Shown here: piece after piece, positions 23,884 through 36,323 of the stretch
Layout: every line of letters starts with the position of its first letter
Position numbering within the stretch: the first letter of the stretch is position 1
Assembly (NCBI RefSeq): GCF_000226115.1
Contig: NC_016462.1
Span: 1,922,001 to 1,986,000, forward strand
DNA from: Thermothielavioides terrestris NRRL 8126
Lineage: Eukaryota > Ascomycota > Sordariomycetes > Sordariales > Chaetomiaceae
Direction: 5' to 3'
Length of the DNA stretch: 64,000 bases
Position numbers and translations under genes: made by a program
Notes under the pieces: model-generated
Seen by the model: only the letters and a program-made list of their open reading frames with translations
Told to the model about the DNA's origin: nothing
Databases searched by the model: none

Positions 23884-26542
23884 GGTGGCAGCGGGTTGAG
23901 GTTCGGTTGTCGGGTCGGCGCCTGATCTGAAGTTTGGGGACGTGATCTGGCGACTCTTCTCTCCTGTTTCGCGACGGGAGCTGCGTGGCTGGCCCCAACT
24001 TTTTTGATTGTTGCTCGGCCAAGAAGTTCACGTTATCAAGGACCCGGGGTTCTCCCGAAGGCCTTGTAGCCTGAGGTTCACGGTGTCAAGGCTGTAAACT
24101 TTAAACCTGCTGGTCCGTGCGAATGGTTCTCTCCCATTCTCCTCCGTCGAAGTTCGCCCAAGGCGCCGATGCGTTGGTGGCACAGGGCCGGCCTCACGGA
24201 TGCATGTTTGGGTGCAGAGTGTCCGGATATAGTCCGAGTGGTTGTCTCGTCCCTTCTTTCGGTAACTGGTTACTCCGTAAGTGGGAGTCCAACTCCCGAG
24301 AGAGAGCAGCCATTCAAGTGTAACTGAACGCTCCTTCACCACCTACCCCGGGGCATGTCTCCCTCGGTTGTGTGGATTGAAGCCTCCCTTTCGAGGTTGC
24401 TTTGTGCGACTTGCCCTTCTTCGGCTTGTCTCCAGCCTGAGGCTCCTTCCTGTCTGTCACACAGAGAGCATGCCGAATACTCCGCGGCGTCAAGCATCGC
24501 ATCTCGGTTGTATTCCCCACCAGCGTCCCTGGCGAGGCCTCCTTGCTACAGTAGGGTTGTGCTGTGCAGACTTGAGTACCCGCCATCCCGAGAGGGACCG
24601 CGGCATCGCCACAGCACCCAGGTGGTATTACGATCGCTGCTTTTAGGTTCCCTACACTACGACGTTCAGGCCCGTTGGAGATTCACAACCTGGAAGTTAA
24701 TTAGCTGCGCATACAAGTAGGCAGTGTACTCCGAACAGAACAGCGTAATTCACCGGTGGTGTTTCCGTGCAACATGCTCGATTTCAGCCAATCCCTCTTT
24801 TACCCTCCGCACCGCTCCCGCTGCCACTCGCTCCCCTGAAACATGATCACCCCCAACCCGCTGATGGCTAAAGAGGTCCCGCCAAGACTAATTTCGGCCA
24901 ATTGTCGGCAATGTTTTTACAACGTTTTTACGCAACCCCGATCGCCAAGGCGTTTTCGCTATCGCCAAGGGGTTTGCACTATCGCCATAGGTTAGCCACG
25001 GGTTAGTTCGCCAAGGGTGCGGGGGGCGCCGCCAGCCCCCCGCTAGTTAGGGTAAGGGTTATAGTTAGGGTGAGGGTCAAGGTTAAGGTGAGGGTTAACT
25101 TCGTTTTCTTTTTTTTCGATTTGGTTGAGGTTTCGTAAAGTTGTTGCAACGAGTCTTTGCGATTGTTCGTTGTTGATGTTGCTCGAAGTCGTCGCGGCCC
25201 CGTCGTGGCCCCGCTCACCCCGTGGCGATTGTAAATACTTGTAAGCGGCAGTCTCCGAAATTAGTCTTGGCGGGACCTCTTTAGCCATAACCCCCAACCC
25301 TGCAAAACGGGTGCCACCCCAGAAACCTCCCCGCTTCTGTCCCCACACCCCATCCTTTCACCCTCAGCATCGAGGAGTTAAGTGTACAATGGTACTCGTG
25401 TGCATGCGTTTTCACGACCTCGAAACGTCATCCTCTACTGCACTTTGTCGGTTCCGTCAAGCATAGCTCTGGGAGAGAATCGAGGTGGTGTTACCGGGAG
25501 CCGAACGTTGCCGGCTGTGCGGAGCATCGGAGGAGCACCGGAAATATATCCGTGAATCGTTACCGGCTCCTCTCAAGAGGAACCCCTGTGCATGCCGGAG
25601 GGACAAGGGAGTTGTCTCCGGCGAAGGTAGTGGACAGGACGGATCGAGTATGTCCCCGAGCCATTCCTTGTCAGGAACGACGCATCATTATCTGGTGAGT
25701 AAATGGAAGCTTGAGTCGTCAAGGTCATGTGCATCATCGTCTCTCAAAGTAAGGCTGTTCATCTGTCTGGTTGCAGTCCTACCACGGTAAATAACCGTAG
25801 TAAATACCTGTACGGATAGGTACCGAGCGCAGCACAGAAGTCTAATCCGTACAATTACCTGTCATTTGTCTACGGCGAAAATGGCGTGCAGAACCTGGAA
25901 CTGGTCAGACCTGCATTTTCCGCCCAGCCCGATCTGGAACTCGTCAGCGATCCACAAACTTCCAGGTTGTCCCGGGGCAAGGGTGCACAAAACTGGACAA
26001 AAGGGCGCCGAATTACTGCAGACTTGGAACTGAAGACCTTGCAAGGGTTTTCTGTGATTTTCCGTGCTTTTCTGTACTTTCCATTCGTGTCTCGGGATCA
26101 AAACTGATTTCGGCGGTGGAAAGCTTTTCCAGTTTCTCTCTCTGGTCGCAGCGCATGGCCCAGCACTCAGCGGCGCCAACCGTGCCGTTTGACCCAGAAA
26201 TGCCTGCGGGCTGAAGGCTGCTGCTCTGAAGGGCTTAGTTAGTGTGCGGGTTTCCGTTTTAGTCGCCCGCCTCAACAAGCTCAAGCCCAAGCGGCAGGGA
26301 CCACTTGGCTGGTTGGACCCACCTTCAGCATGGTCCGAACGCTGCAATCTCCAAATCTCGGCCTGGCGCTTTTCGAGGTTCCTTTTCACCCTTCCACGCC
26401 GAATCCACGCCCAACTCGCCCCGACGACAACGAGCTCACCGATCCATCGCCCTGCCTCGCGCTCTTTAATCGCCCCCGTCATCATTCGTAGACCCGTCGC
26501 ACCCTCGAGTCACCACGCATTGCCGGCGTCGGCGCACCGACC
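23884..26542. other. Divergent intergenic region with MITE copy C
   Basis: Shared upstream region of the TMEM115-like (-) and Sif2-like (+) genes. It holds one MITE (24860-25292). No coding frame with support was seen. Confidence 0.5.
24860..25292 (+). mobile_element. Non-autonomous DNA transposon (MITE), copy C
   Basis: Same family as copies A and B and in the same orientation as B. Ends are GCTGATGGCTAAAGAGG and CCTCTTTAGCCATAACC. The 8-base duplication CCCAACCC flanks it at 24852-24859 and 25293-25300. The inverted-repeat ends are about 36 bases. The middle holds a GC-rich block and degenerate TTAGGG-like words (about 25048-25098). It is 433 bases with no transposase frame. Confidence 0.9.
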
Positions 26543-28856
26543 ATGAAAGAGCTACTTGACACGGACCGGGTCAATTTCCTGGTCTGGAGGTTCGTTGTCT
26601 TCACCCATCCATTCCTTCTCGGGCCGGGGCGCCGATATCGAGGCGGCCGGGTGGCTGACTCTGCTCTAATTTTCTTGAAAATCCAGGTATTTGCTTGAGT
26701 CAAGTATGTGCACTGTCGCGCCGGGTTCATTTTGGTGTCCAGCTGCCTGTCCTGCGCCCCGCGCGTTGACGGCTGGGACGTTGAGGTGAGACCGGGACTG
26801 ACCAGCTCACCACAGATTATCGAGAGACTGCCGCCAAGCTGCAAAAGGAGTGGAGGGTCCACCAGCCTCACAGGCAGTTTGACTTCGCGCCCCATGTCAA
26901 CACGTATGCGCTGGTGTCGCTTTTGAATAAAGGCCTCATCTACGAGGAGCACCAGAGACAGTTCGCTGCTGCGCAAAGGGTACGTGATTTTTTGGCTATG
27001 TTCCGCTCCTCTGAGAATTTCCCCCTTCAATTTTGAGCTCACCCTCCTTTTTTGGGGGTTGCACCCGGCATGGAATTGGCCGGCTGTGCTGGTGGCTTTG
27101 GGCCCAGGGAGGGGGGCCGCTAATGCCGGGGTGCTGACACTTCCCTTGCAGGCGCTCCGCGATGTGCCGGCAACGGCCGAGGCGGCGCCGCGGGGCGTGT
27201 TTGGCCCGCTGAAATTCCAGCCCGAGGTTGATGAGGACGGGGAAGACGATGAGGAGTCGGAACCGGAACCGGAACCAGAGCCCGAGGAGGCAGGGAACCC
27301 TCTGAAGCGCACGGTCGAACGGCAGCATCACCGCGAATTGTCGCGTGGGTCCCCCGCAAAGCGACAGCGGCTCAACAACGGCTACGAGAATGGGGCCGAT
27401 TCCGCCACCACGCCAATGGAAATTGACCACCACCCGGGCAACAATCATGCCTACCCGTCACCATTAGAAGGCGAACAGGGCGAATCACCGCTGCTGCGCA
27501 CCGAGGGCCCGTCGCGCGGCACGCAGGTCGAGAAGGTGCGCGATCTGACCCAGACGACTGTGTTCCTACGCTTGGGCGCGGACGACTCGCCGGAGGCGAG
27601 CGAAAACCCTCTCGTGCTGCACTGCGAGTGGAACCCGCGGGACCCATCGATCTTGGCGAGCGCCGGGACAGATGCGCTAGCCCGCATTTGGACGCTGCCT
27701 TGTGGGGCCGCCGCGGACGCGGAGCCCGGTCACGTGGACTCCGGCAGCCGCTCGTTCATGAGCATCGTCGACGAGGACCTGCCCAAGACAGCGATGGTCT
27801 CGGCCATGGCGTGGAGTTCGAGCGGCGATCTCATTGCTCTCGGCACCGATCTCGGAAACAAGTCGCGCGTGAGCATCTGGTCTGTTGACGGAACTAGCAT
27901 GCAGCGCTTCGACGGCCTCGACTCGCCCATCACCAACCTCTGCTGGAGCCCAAACAGCAACTTCCTCCTCGCCATCTGCCCGGATGTGAGCAACGGGCTA
28001 GATAGTACCGGCACCTTGCTTCACATTGCGTCTCCGTCCATGGTAAACTCCATGTCGCACGTCCTCAACCATGATCTCCGCGCCGACAGCCTTGATGCGA
28101 CTTGGATCAGCGAGACCGAGTTTCTCCTTTGTGGCGGTGACCTGTTGGTCTCCTTCCGATGCACAGAGCAGGGCATTGTGCTGGCCAGGGAGTTTCAGAC
28201 AGGCAAAGACGAGCGCTTCACCCTGGTCGAGTTCGATTGGCGGTCGAAGCTGGTTGCGACTGCCAGCGACAAAGGCTACATCGATGTGAGTGCTTATTCA
28301 TTGTAGCCTCTGCGCGTCTACCCATTGCTGACGCGTGTCTTTTTGATGCGGCAGATCTGGGACGAGTCCGGCAAGCGTCGCTCGATCCCTGCTCACGACG
28401 GCGCCATCACCAGTCTCCGATGGCAGCCGCTGCAGGCGGATCCCACCGAAGATGAGAGATTACTGGTATCTGGGGGTGAAGACGGCGCCATCCTAGTCTG
28501 GAACGTGCGCAGCGCCGAGAACAAGCCGAAATATTCCATCACCTTGCCACCCCCGCTTGCCGTCAACAATCTCTCGATGACTCCCGACGGAGCACTCGTC
28601 GCCGTTGCGACGCACGACAGGATCTTGGTTTGGAAGCTCGGCGAGCACACGATGCCCAAAGCCAACTGGATCCCGCAGCCAGGCTGGCAGAGCCCTAACT
28701 CTGGCACCGACACGGAAGACGTTATACCTTGCTTGGGCTGGGATGCCGAGGGTCAGCGGCTGGTTTACGGCTTGGAGAATAGGGTAAGTGGCAATGAGAC
28801 TTGTTCGTTCTTCCCCGGCTAACCTCAGCCAGCTTGCCGTCATCAGTCTCCGGTAG
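26543..28856 (+). CDS. LisH/WD40 protein, Sif2/Hif2/TBL1 type (Set3 complex)
   Basis: Six exons: 26543-26589, 26687-26703 (17 bases), 26816-26979, 27152-28285, 28355-28783 and 28833-28856. They sum to 1815 bases, or 604 residues. The N-terminus carries a LisH motif (VNFLVWRYLLESNYRETAAK) assembled across the first two introns. An acidic, Glu/Pro-repeat and basic linker with a candidate nuclear signal (SPAKRQRL) follows. A WD40 propeller fills the rest, e.g. HCEWNPRDPSILASAGTDA, LLVSGGEDGAILVWNV, LVAVATHDRILVWKLG. The last exon codes only seven residues (LAVISLR) that close the final blade. By family knowledge it is a scaffold of the Set3/HDAC repressor complex. Sif2 is the closest type; other LisH-WD40 proteins cannot be fully excluded. 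Confidence 0.88.
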
Positions 28857-30306
28857 CACAAGGGTTTATACGAAGGATGCCAATAGAATCGGGCGCACAG
28901 CGGCCTTCCTTGAGATTGGGAACCAGCCCTGTCTGCGGCGAACTGGGGCAACGCCTTCAGAATTGCTTGCTCAAGCTGGGAATGTCCGACCGGTTCCTGA
29001 TCGAGTGCTGGAGCTGCTGGCGAGACTTAGCGCGCACTCAAGAGAGACATGTGGGCTGTCGCCACATGGTCTACGGGTTCGCCTTTCGGTCGGCGTATTT
29101 CGCCGTCATTCGAGGCCCAACTCAACGCTAGTTGTCCGATCGCTTTTCTCGACAGCCTCGGCAGCGAAATATGGCGGCATGCGCCCGTCCGTATCCGTCG
29201 ACCTAGATAGGCCTAAGGGCTCTGCAAGGTCGACTGAGACTCACAGTCTCGGCTGCGGTGTTCGGCTGCGGAAGTGTCTGGAACCCGCCGCCGTGGACGG
29301 AATTCCGCCTTCGATATGGGGTACACTTCAGCTCTGCGACACCGGCAGATGACAGGGCTAGGTGCTGCATTCAAATCCCTTCAGCACGCACGTACATTTG
29401 CTCTCGGCACTGACGTGAGCACGAAGCTCTCCTGAGGGCGACCCAAGGTTTCTCAACGGCACTCAATTGTACGGCTTGGTTGCCACGGGACGGTCAGCTC
29501 TGGGGACGACTCCCCATCCGCGCGTGTTCAAGTAGCCAATGCGTTGGTTGTCTGCGGCAGGGCGGCAGGATCAGAGGCGGTGACACGAGAAGGATTCGCC
29601 CCTGCTCTGCACCGCAACATCACTGTTTTCGTGGACGCGCAAAAAAATCTGGAATTCTTCCACCTTGTCAGGCCGTTTGGCCACGGGGAACCTAGAGCTT
29701 CGAGGTACCTGAAATGTGGACAACAGCTTGAGCGGGTTTTGGGTGCATTATGTTTAAAAAGCTAAGCGTTTGTTTGGGACCGGCAGCATTGCTTACAGGT
29801 TTCGTTTCCTCACATTCCCGGTGTTGGACAGCGAAGGTGCAGCGCTATGTGAGCAATGTATTTGGATTGTATGACATTGCTTCCTAGAAAGATACTACTG
29901 TGGAACGGGTTTCAATTGCCTATCGATCTTTACAGCATGAAGCGCTGCTTGGGGTTCTCGGCGAGATACTGCTTGCCTCCTGCCAATTTGGAGACCTACG
30001 GTCACCCTACAGTTGGTCTGGAACCCGTAAGCCCAAGTTGAGGAGTGGTTTGAGATCATCTGTATATTAAACGAGTACTCTATCTTTTTATGCCATATGC
30101 TACCATGCCGACCGGATCTATCAGTACGCCTGGCATAGAATCCAACCCCATGTCCCAATGCTCTTTTTTTTCCTAACCTGAACGCCGTTGCTCGAACTCA
30201 ACCCGCACAAAGCCCCCTCATGCAAACAACTTCTCTCTCTCTGAGGTTCCCCCACCCCGTTCTCTTAACCCCCCACTCTCATATTCGTTCCCTAATGATA
30301 TGATCC
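28857..30306. other. Intergenic between convergent genes
   Basis: 3' flanks of the Sif2-like (+) and DHA1-like transporter (-) genes. Several small frames are open but none shows domain content. No other feature was seen. Confidence 0.5.
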
Positions 30307-32325
30307 TCACACAGCGCTTCTCGCATCCCTATCCAAGCGCGGCACGCCCGCGCTCGCGCCCCGCTCGAGCACCTCCTTCTCGCTCGGCGGCTCCGCGTCC
30401 TCGGCGGCAGGCCCGGCGGCGCCCTTGGGCGGGAAGGTGGGCGCGTAGGCGCTGCGGGCACGGATCTTGTGGCCGTACAGGTAGAAGACGACGGGGATGG
30501 GCACGAGGGCGGCGGCGACGCAGCCGAGCAGGGTGGAGGCCCACTGGATGCCCATGCCGTCGAACATGTACTTGGAGAAGAGCGGGAAGCCGGCGCCGGC
30601 GAGCGAGCGCAGGAAGGTGTTGCCGGCGATGGCGGAGGCGGCGAACATGAGGTACGCGTCCACCAGGTAGTTGAGCGCCTGCAGGAAGATGGAGGCCAGC
30701 CCGAAGCCCGTGAGCAGGCCCGACAGCGTCGGCACGATCCAGTGGACGTCGGGCCGGTAACCGGACCATCCGAACCAGAACAGGCCCGCGGCGAAGGCCA
30801 CGCCGCCGGCGATGACGCTGGGCAGGCGCCACTCGGGCACGGGCACGCCCCCGTTCGCGGCCAGCTTCCGCATGTACCACGGCTGCTGCAGCAGCACGGT
30901 GATGCCGGCGATGAGCTGGCCGATGACCATGCCAAAGAAGGTGAGGCCGGCCACGCCGGGGGTCATGTGGTACACGCCCTGGAAGACGAAGGGGTAGGCG
31001 GTCAGGAACAGGTAGAGCAGGCCGTAGATGAAGGCCATGTAGACGGACAGCAGGGTGACGATCGGCTCGAAGAAGAGCAGGCGCATGGGGCGCAGGAAGT
31101 TCTTGGTGACGAGCTCGCCGAAGTCTATCTCGATCTCCTCTTGTGTTGCGTGAATCGCCCCTTCAGAAACCCTAAATCAGCTATTACTCCTTTAAGACCA
31201 TTACAAAGGGGCTGTATACACTAAAACTTACAGTTGAGGGTGCGGCGGCGCAGCTCGGCGGCCTTGGCGACCAGGATGGCGGGCGGGTACGTCTCCTGGA
31301 AGAAGAGGAAGTCGAGGGCGAAGGCCAGGAAGCCCATGAAGGACACGATGTAGGACGTCCAGCGCCAGCCGAGGTACGAGGTGGTGATGAAGCCGCCGAT
31401 GAAGGGGGCCAGCAGCGGGCCGGTGAAGACGGTCATGGAGAAGACGGTGATGGCGATGCCGCGGGTGCGGTTGTCGAACATGTCGGAGAAGACGGCGGCG
31501 ACGACGGCCAGCGGGCAGGCGCCGAAGAAGCCGGCGAAGAAGCGGGTGATGAGGACGGTCTGCAGGTCCTTGGCGACGGCGTTGCTGATGTTGAAGATGG
31601 AGAAGCCGAACATGGCGACCACGAGGGGCAGGCGACGGCCCTTGAGCTCGGAGAGCGGCGCCCAAAAGGTCGGGCCGGTAGCGAAACCTAGAACATAGAG
31701 CGAAATGCCGAGGAGGGACACCTCGGACGAGACACCGAACTCAACGCCGACGGCGCCGGTCGCGGAGGAGAAGATGCTCGAGCCGAAGGAGGCCGTCATG
31801 GTGGTGAAGCCGAGCATCGCAGCCGTGAACAGCCTATAATTTCGTCCGTGTTAGCTCTACCGTGGGAGACGACCATCACTTGTGTTGTTTGCGGCGCGAG
31901 GGGTTAACCCACTTCTTCCTGAGAGGCCAGTTCTGGGAATGCAGAGGGTCGTCTGGCCCGTCGAACTCGACCACATAGTCCTCCTGGTTTGGCAACAGCG
32001 GCGGATACGGCTTCCCGGCGCCGAAGGCCGGCAGCGGTTTCTTCCATTCTTTGCTCTTCGGGCCTCGCCCGACAGTCCCGCTGTGCTGGCTCCGTTGTGT
32101 GTGGATGCGACTCAGCTCGGTCTGGTAGCGCTCCAGATCCCGCTGTGTCTCAACACGGCGCATGTCGACCCCTGTGTGGGACGACTCCGAAGTGGATGAC
32201 GACCCCGACGATGTGGAAGGCATGCGCTCGATCTCTTCGCTGCGGCGCTCGTGGAACTCATTGGGACGCAGAGCGGCATCGCGCTCGGCCGCCTCCAGGG
32301 CGCGGTCGACGCTGTCGTGGACCAT
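30307..32325 (-). CDS. MFS drug/proton antiporter-like transporter (DHA1 family)
   Basis: Three exons on the minus strand: 32325-31913, 31833-31232 and 31160-30307, totalling 1869 bases or 622 residues. A long hydrophilic N-terminal tail of about 137 residues ends at HSQNWPLRKK, the usual lead-in of fungal DHA1 transporters. Twelve hydrophobic segments follow. Visible signatures are SELKGRRLPLVVAMFGFSIF (motif A region), MFDNRTRGIAITVFS, and PLLAPFIGGFITTSYLGWRW (motif C region). The central loop crosses intron 2 as RTLNWAIHATQEEIEIDFGE. By family knowledge it exports small molecules (drugs, polyamines or metabolites) across the plasma membrane. The substrate cannot be read from the sequence. 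The same-strand inositol/sugar-type transporter lies 1.6 kb upstream. Confidence 0.9.
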
Positions 32326-33881
32326 CGTCTGGCCCTCTGTCCTTGTACCGCCGTCCTCCTGACTTCTACCAGGTGGTGGTCGACGGTCGCCTGGCGTGGT
32401 GGGAGGTTGCTACGATCAATACGCACAGCACGGAGCCAAACAAGCAACAGGACGAAAGGTTACCACCAAACTCGAGTTGGAAAGTAGATAATGGATGATG
32501 TAATAGTTGCAGAGAAAAACTACAGGCCAGGGAGTCAGTCCTGAGTGCGGCAGGAAGATTGAACTGTCGTCAATGGGGATTCATGAAATTCGCCCCTCAC
32601 CCCGGAAGGCGGGGTGGGCTTCTTAAAAGAAGCAAATCGATCTACACTACTGTACGGATTACGCATTCGGGATCCCTCTGGTATGCGCTTTGCACTTCGC
32701 AGTTGTATCCATGGGTCCGGCGATAGTGTTGAAAGGGGAACAAAACCGGAGACCCACCTCGGACCGCCGCCCAGGCGGGCTTGGTCTCGGCTTTCGCGCT
32801 TTTTCACGGCCGGTCAGGGGTTGGTTGTCAACCAACAGCCCTACCGATTTCAGATTTCAGCAGCGGCATCCCGCTCTCCCCTGCCAGGCCTGGCAATGCC
32901 GAGCTTGCACTTGCAACATCGATGACAAACCTGGAACGCGAGTCAGGCGCTCAGAGTGGGCCAAAGCATTGCCATGGGATGTTCTTATCTCCCGGGAACC
33001 GAGCCAGACGGCGCATCGAACATCCGCCAGGGCCCGCCAACTCCATCGGCGACTCCATCCGGGTGCCGTGCGACGAGCCGAGAGTGGAGCGCCAACTTCA
33101 TACGACTATGCGTTCTGCTGATGAGTCTGCACGACCTTACTCGTGATCTCGCTCGTAGCAGTGAAAAATCCATCCATTGATGCAGTCGCAATCGCAGTGC
33201 GAAGTGCCCTGCGTCCACACTGAAGTCGGCCAGGCGCTCGGTGTTCGCCTCACAAAGCCGGCATTGATCCCGGACTTAAGCCGGAAAAGCGTGGTGTGAC
33301 CGGCCTTGACGTAATCCCGCATCGCCGCGATCGTAGTGTAGGGTGGCGTGCATTGACCAATACAACGGCGCAACCGTTACGACTGCCGCTCGCAACGCCG
33401 CATCTTCACCAAACTGCTCCGGGTGGATCATTCTGGCCGCCAGGGAAAATTTTCAACTGCCACTCTTCCTTCGTTCATGTCCGGTTGCTGCCCAACAGCG
33501 CCACCTTACTAGGGGTTGCAAGGCCCACCGAAACTAAGTTACTACCTACAGGACAATAGCCTTACATGCACCAAGTATTCCGCACACAGAAATTTCAACC
33601 CAAGACGCTAACCAGCCGCGGATTGCCGCTGCTGACCGAGCGCAGCTTCTTGGCCTCACATGGGGCTTTGGGCTGCCCCGATTAGTCTGCCCCGATTAGT
33701 CTGCCCCGATTAGTCTGCCCCGATTAGTCTGCCCCGATTAGTCTGCCCCGATTAGTCTGCCTCGGCTCGGCTTCGTGGTGAAGTCGGTTGATTCCGCAGT
33801 GCATGGATGCGCCGCGAACATTCTGGCGCCACCAGTGCATGTTCTACCGTTGTGCTGGTACTGCGTAGGTAAGCGTGCACT
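32326..33881. other. Intergenic with a 14-bp tandem repeat
   Basis: Spacer between two minus-strand transporter genes. It contains the repeat at 33676-33759. No supported gene was seen. Confidence 0.5.
33676..33759 (+). repeat. Tandem repeat, six 14-bp units
   Basis: Six perfect head-to-tail copies of CCCCGATTAGTCTG lie about 200 bases past the stop of the minus-strand inositol-type transporter. There is no spacer between copies. Confidence 0.95.
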
Positions 33882-34511
33882 TCAACGCACTCCCCAGTTG
33901 TCGTCTTCCAGCAGGCTCGCAGCCTCTTCCAGACTCAGCCCTGCCGTCTCGGGATAGAATCGCCAGATCAGACCGTACCCGGTGGCGCATATCACGGCAT
34001 AGAGAACGAACGTCCACGATGGCGTGAACGCATCCATGAGAAGCAGGAACGTCAGCCCAATGACAAAGTTTGCGCCCCAGTTGGTTGCTGTGGCGATGCC
34101 GCTGCCCAGGGACCGCACGTTGAGCGCAAACAGCTCGCTCTGCATCCAGGGCACGTTGCCGAGACCCATCGCGTAGCCGGCAACATACACCATGATGCTC
34201 ACAAGAATGACGGCTGCGGCGCCGTCGGCGGGTGTCTTGGCTGGCGCCGAATCGGTCGTGGAGAGCTTGATGAAGGAGAACCCCCACGCCGCAAGCAGGA
34301 GGCCCGCAATCATGAACGGGATCGACCAGAGGAGGATGCGCCGCCTCCCTATGCGGTCAATCAGGAAGAGAGCGGCAATGGTGAAGGCGAAGTTGGTGAC
34401 CGCCACAACCAACGAGGTGAGCGTCGGGATTGGGAATCCCACCATCGTAAAGATTGTGGCCGAGAAGTACATCAGTGAGTTCTGGGTGGCGTTAGCACGA
34501 CGGTTCTGCCC

Positions 34512-34590
<79 letters not shown>

Positions 34591-35681
34591 GGAAAGCACT
34601 CACAAATCCGCACAACTGCTGCAGCCCCTGAAGTAAACAAGCGATGGACAGCGCCCTCCTATTCCTGCTCACGCCAAACAGTTCTTGGAGGGAAGCCTTC
34701 CATCCGCTTGCCGCGCCTCCCGTTCCCGAGTTGCGCAACCGCCTCCCTTCGCTCTCTTCCCTCACTTCAATCTCGATCGCCTTAACCGTCGCATCCACCT
34801 CCCTCTTCCCACCCTTCCCCCCAAGCACCTTTGCAACCACCCGCCTGGCCTCTCCCGCCCTCCCTACCAAAACCAACCACCTCGGCGTCTCGGGCATAAA
34901 CGCTATCACAACCGCCTGCACGACCGCGGGCAGCGCGCCGAGGCCGACCATCCACCGCCACGCGGTGCGCTCGTCCCCGTACTCCCGGAGCGCCCAGCCA
35001 ACCACGTACGCGACGACCTGCCCGAGCGTGATAAAAACGACGTTGACGGTCAGCAGGCGGCCGCGGAACGCGGCGGGCGCGAGCTCGGCGACGTACAGGG
35101 GCACGACGAAGCTGGCGGCGCCGACGGCGGCGCCGACGACGGCGCGGCCCAGCACCATGGCCGCGACGGTCGTGCTGGCGGTCTGCACCGCCGAGCCCGC
35201 GGCGAAGACCGCGTCGGTCGCGAGCACCACGCGCCGCCGCCCCAGCCGGTCCGCCAGCAGCGACGCGAACGGCGACACCAGCAGCGCCAGCAGCGACGTG
35301 CTCGACGTGATGATCGACTTGTCCAGAGCGGTCAGCTCGCGCGAGGAGAGGGAGGTGCCGAGCGAGACGAGCGTGGAGGAGATCACGCCCGTGTCGTCTG
35401 TGCCGGGGATGGGGAGCAATGTGTTAGTTCTGCGCCGAACACGGTTCGGATGTGGTGAGGTTGGAGTAGGGTGAGGCGGGAAAAGGGGGGGAGGAAGGGA
35501 GGGTGAGCATACAGCCGAAGAGGAGACCGGAGATGCCGGCGCTGAAGGTGAGGAGATAGATAAATATTGTTGGGGAGGCGGCTGCGGCGACATCTTCGTG
35601 GACCGTCGTTTCGTCGTTAGGGTCGGGGTCTTGCGACGGGGCCGCCTGGCGGGAGATGAGCGGCTCTTCTGCGCTGCTCAT
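33882..35681 (-). CDS. MFS sugar/myo-inositol transporter (ITR type)
   Basis: Three exons on the minus strand: 35681-35513, 35397-34604 and 34481-33882, totalling 1563 bases or 520 residues. A longer in-frame start at 35729 exists; MSSAEEPLISRQ is preferred. Family signs in order: GLLFGYDTGVISSTL (assembled across intron 1), DRLGRRRVVLATDAVFAAGS, GRAVVGAAVGAASFVVPLYV, FMPETPRWLV, QQLCGFNSLMYFSATIF (across intron 2), DRIGRRRILLWSIPF, and C-terminal YPETAGLSLEEA. This layout matches proton-coupled myo-inositol and related sugar transporters. Intron 2 (122 bases) contains 73 consecutive A on the plus strand, so U in the transcript. The gene is divergent from the first dehydrogenase gene, 642 bases away. 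Confidence 0.92.
34516..34588 (+). repeat. 73-base poly-A tract inside an intron
   Basis: Pure A on the plus strand, T on the transcribed sense strand, between donor and acceptor of intron 2 of the inositol-type transporter. Its length may be imprecise for technical reasons. Confidence 0.85.
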
Positions 35682-36323
35682 CGTTGCGAGAGCGACGTGG
35701 CAGCGGGGATTACCGAGTTCGTGCTGCAACTAGCTGCAAATCATAAAGTGCAGTTCGGCCGCCAGGTAGCCGTCGTTGAATTTGGCTGCGTTGCCGGTTC
35801 GCTGTAGAACGTGGGAGGATCAGGTCAAGCGGCCCAGACCGCAGGATCGCGGTTCACGGACGCGATCCGTGGAAATCGGAGGCCCGGTGTCAGCCGCTCA
35901 CCGCCGGTTCCGGTGGCTGGATCCACTTAGCGCCGCCAAGAGACCTGCCCCCTGGCGCCAGGCTGGCGGCGCGGCGTGCCTGCAACCGCTGCCATTGAAA
36001 CATCAGCCCTGGCGAGGGGTCTGGCGCTCGGACCAGGGGCGTTTCAAAAGCTCCTTGTCATCGAATGTGCCACCATCGCAGCCAGCAAGAGACAGCGCTC
36101 GAAGTTACCCTCAACTCTGGCGCCGTCAACTGCCACCAGTCTAAGCTCCATCTCTCCTTTACTATGCGGTAGAGCTTACATCTAACAGTTAGATTCTTGT
36201 TCGCTTCTATTTACACATTCAATTCTTCTCTGTATTCCGGTAATCTCGGCATCTCCTGCCATCTTATTCACATCTTGAACAGCTTCAGCCGGGCTCCCGC
36301 CCAGTCCAACCCACGCCTTCACG
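35682..36323. other. Divergent promoter region
   Basis: 642 bases between the inositol-type transporter (-) and the first dehydrogenase (+). Both promoters must lie here. No specific site was recognised. Confidence 0.5.

Noticed and set aside
28857..29131. Extension of the Sif2-like protein using the first CAG acceptor after 28783
   Set aside because: It would add about 100 residues without WD40 character. The acceptor two codons later gives LAVISLR and a stop, which closes the last blade.
30469..31224. 251-codon plus frame over the DHA1 transporter
   Set aside because: Antisense shadow; Glu/Gly/Gln-rich with no domain.
33676..33759. CRISPR-like array
   Set aside because: The units are contiguous with no spacers, and the genome is eukaryotic.
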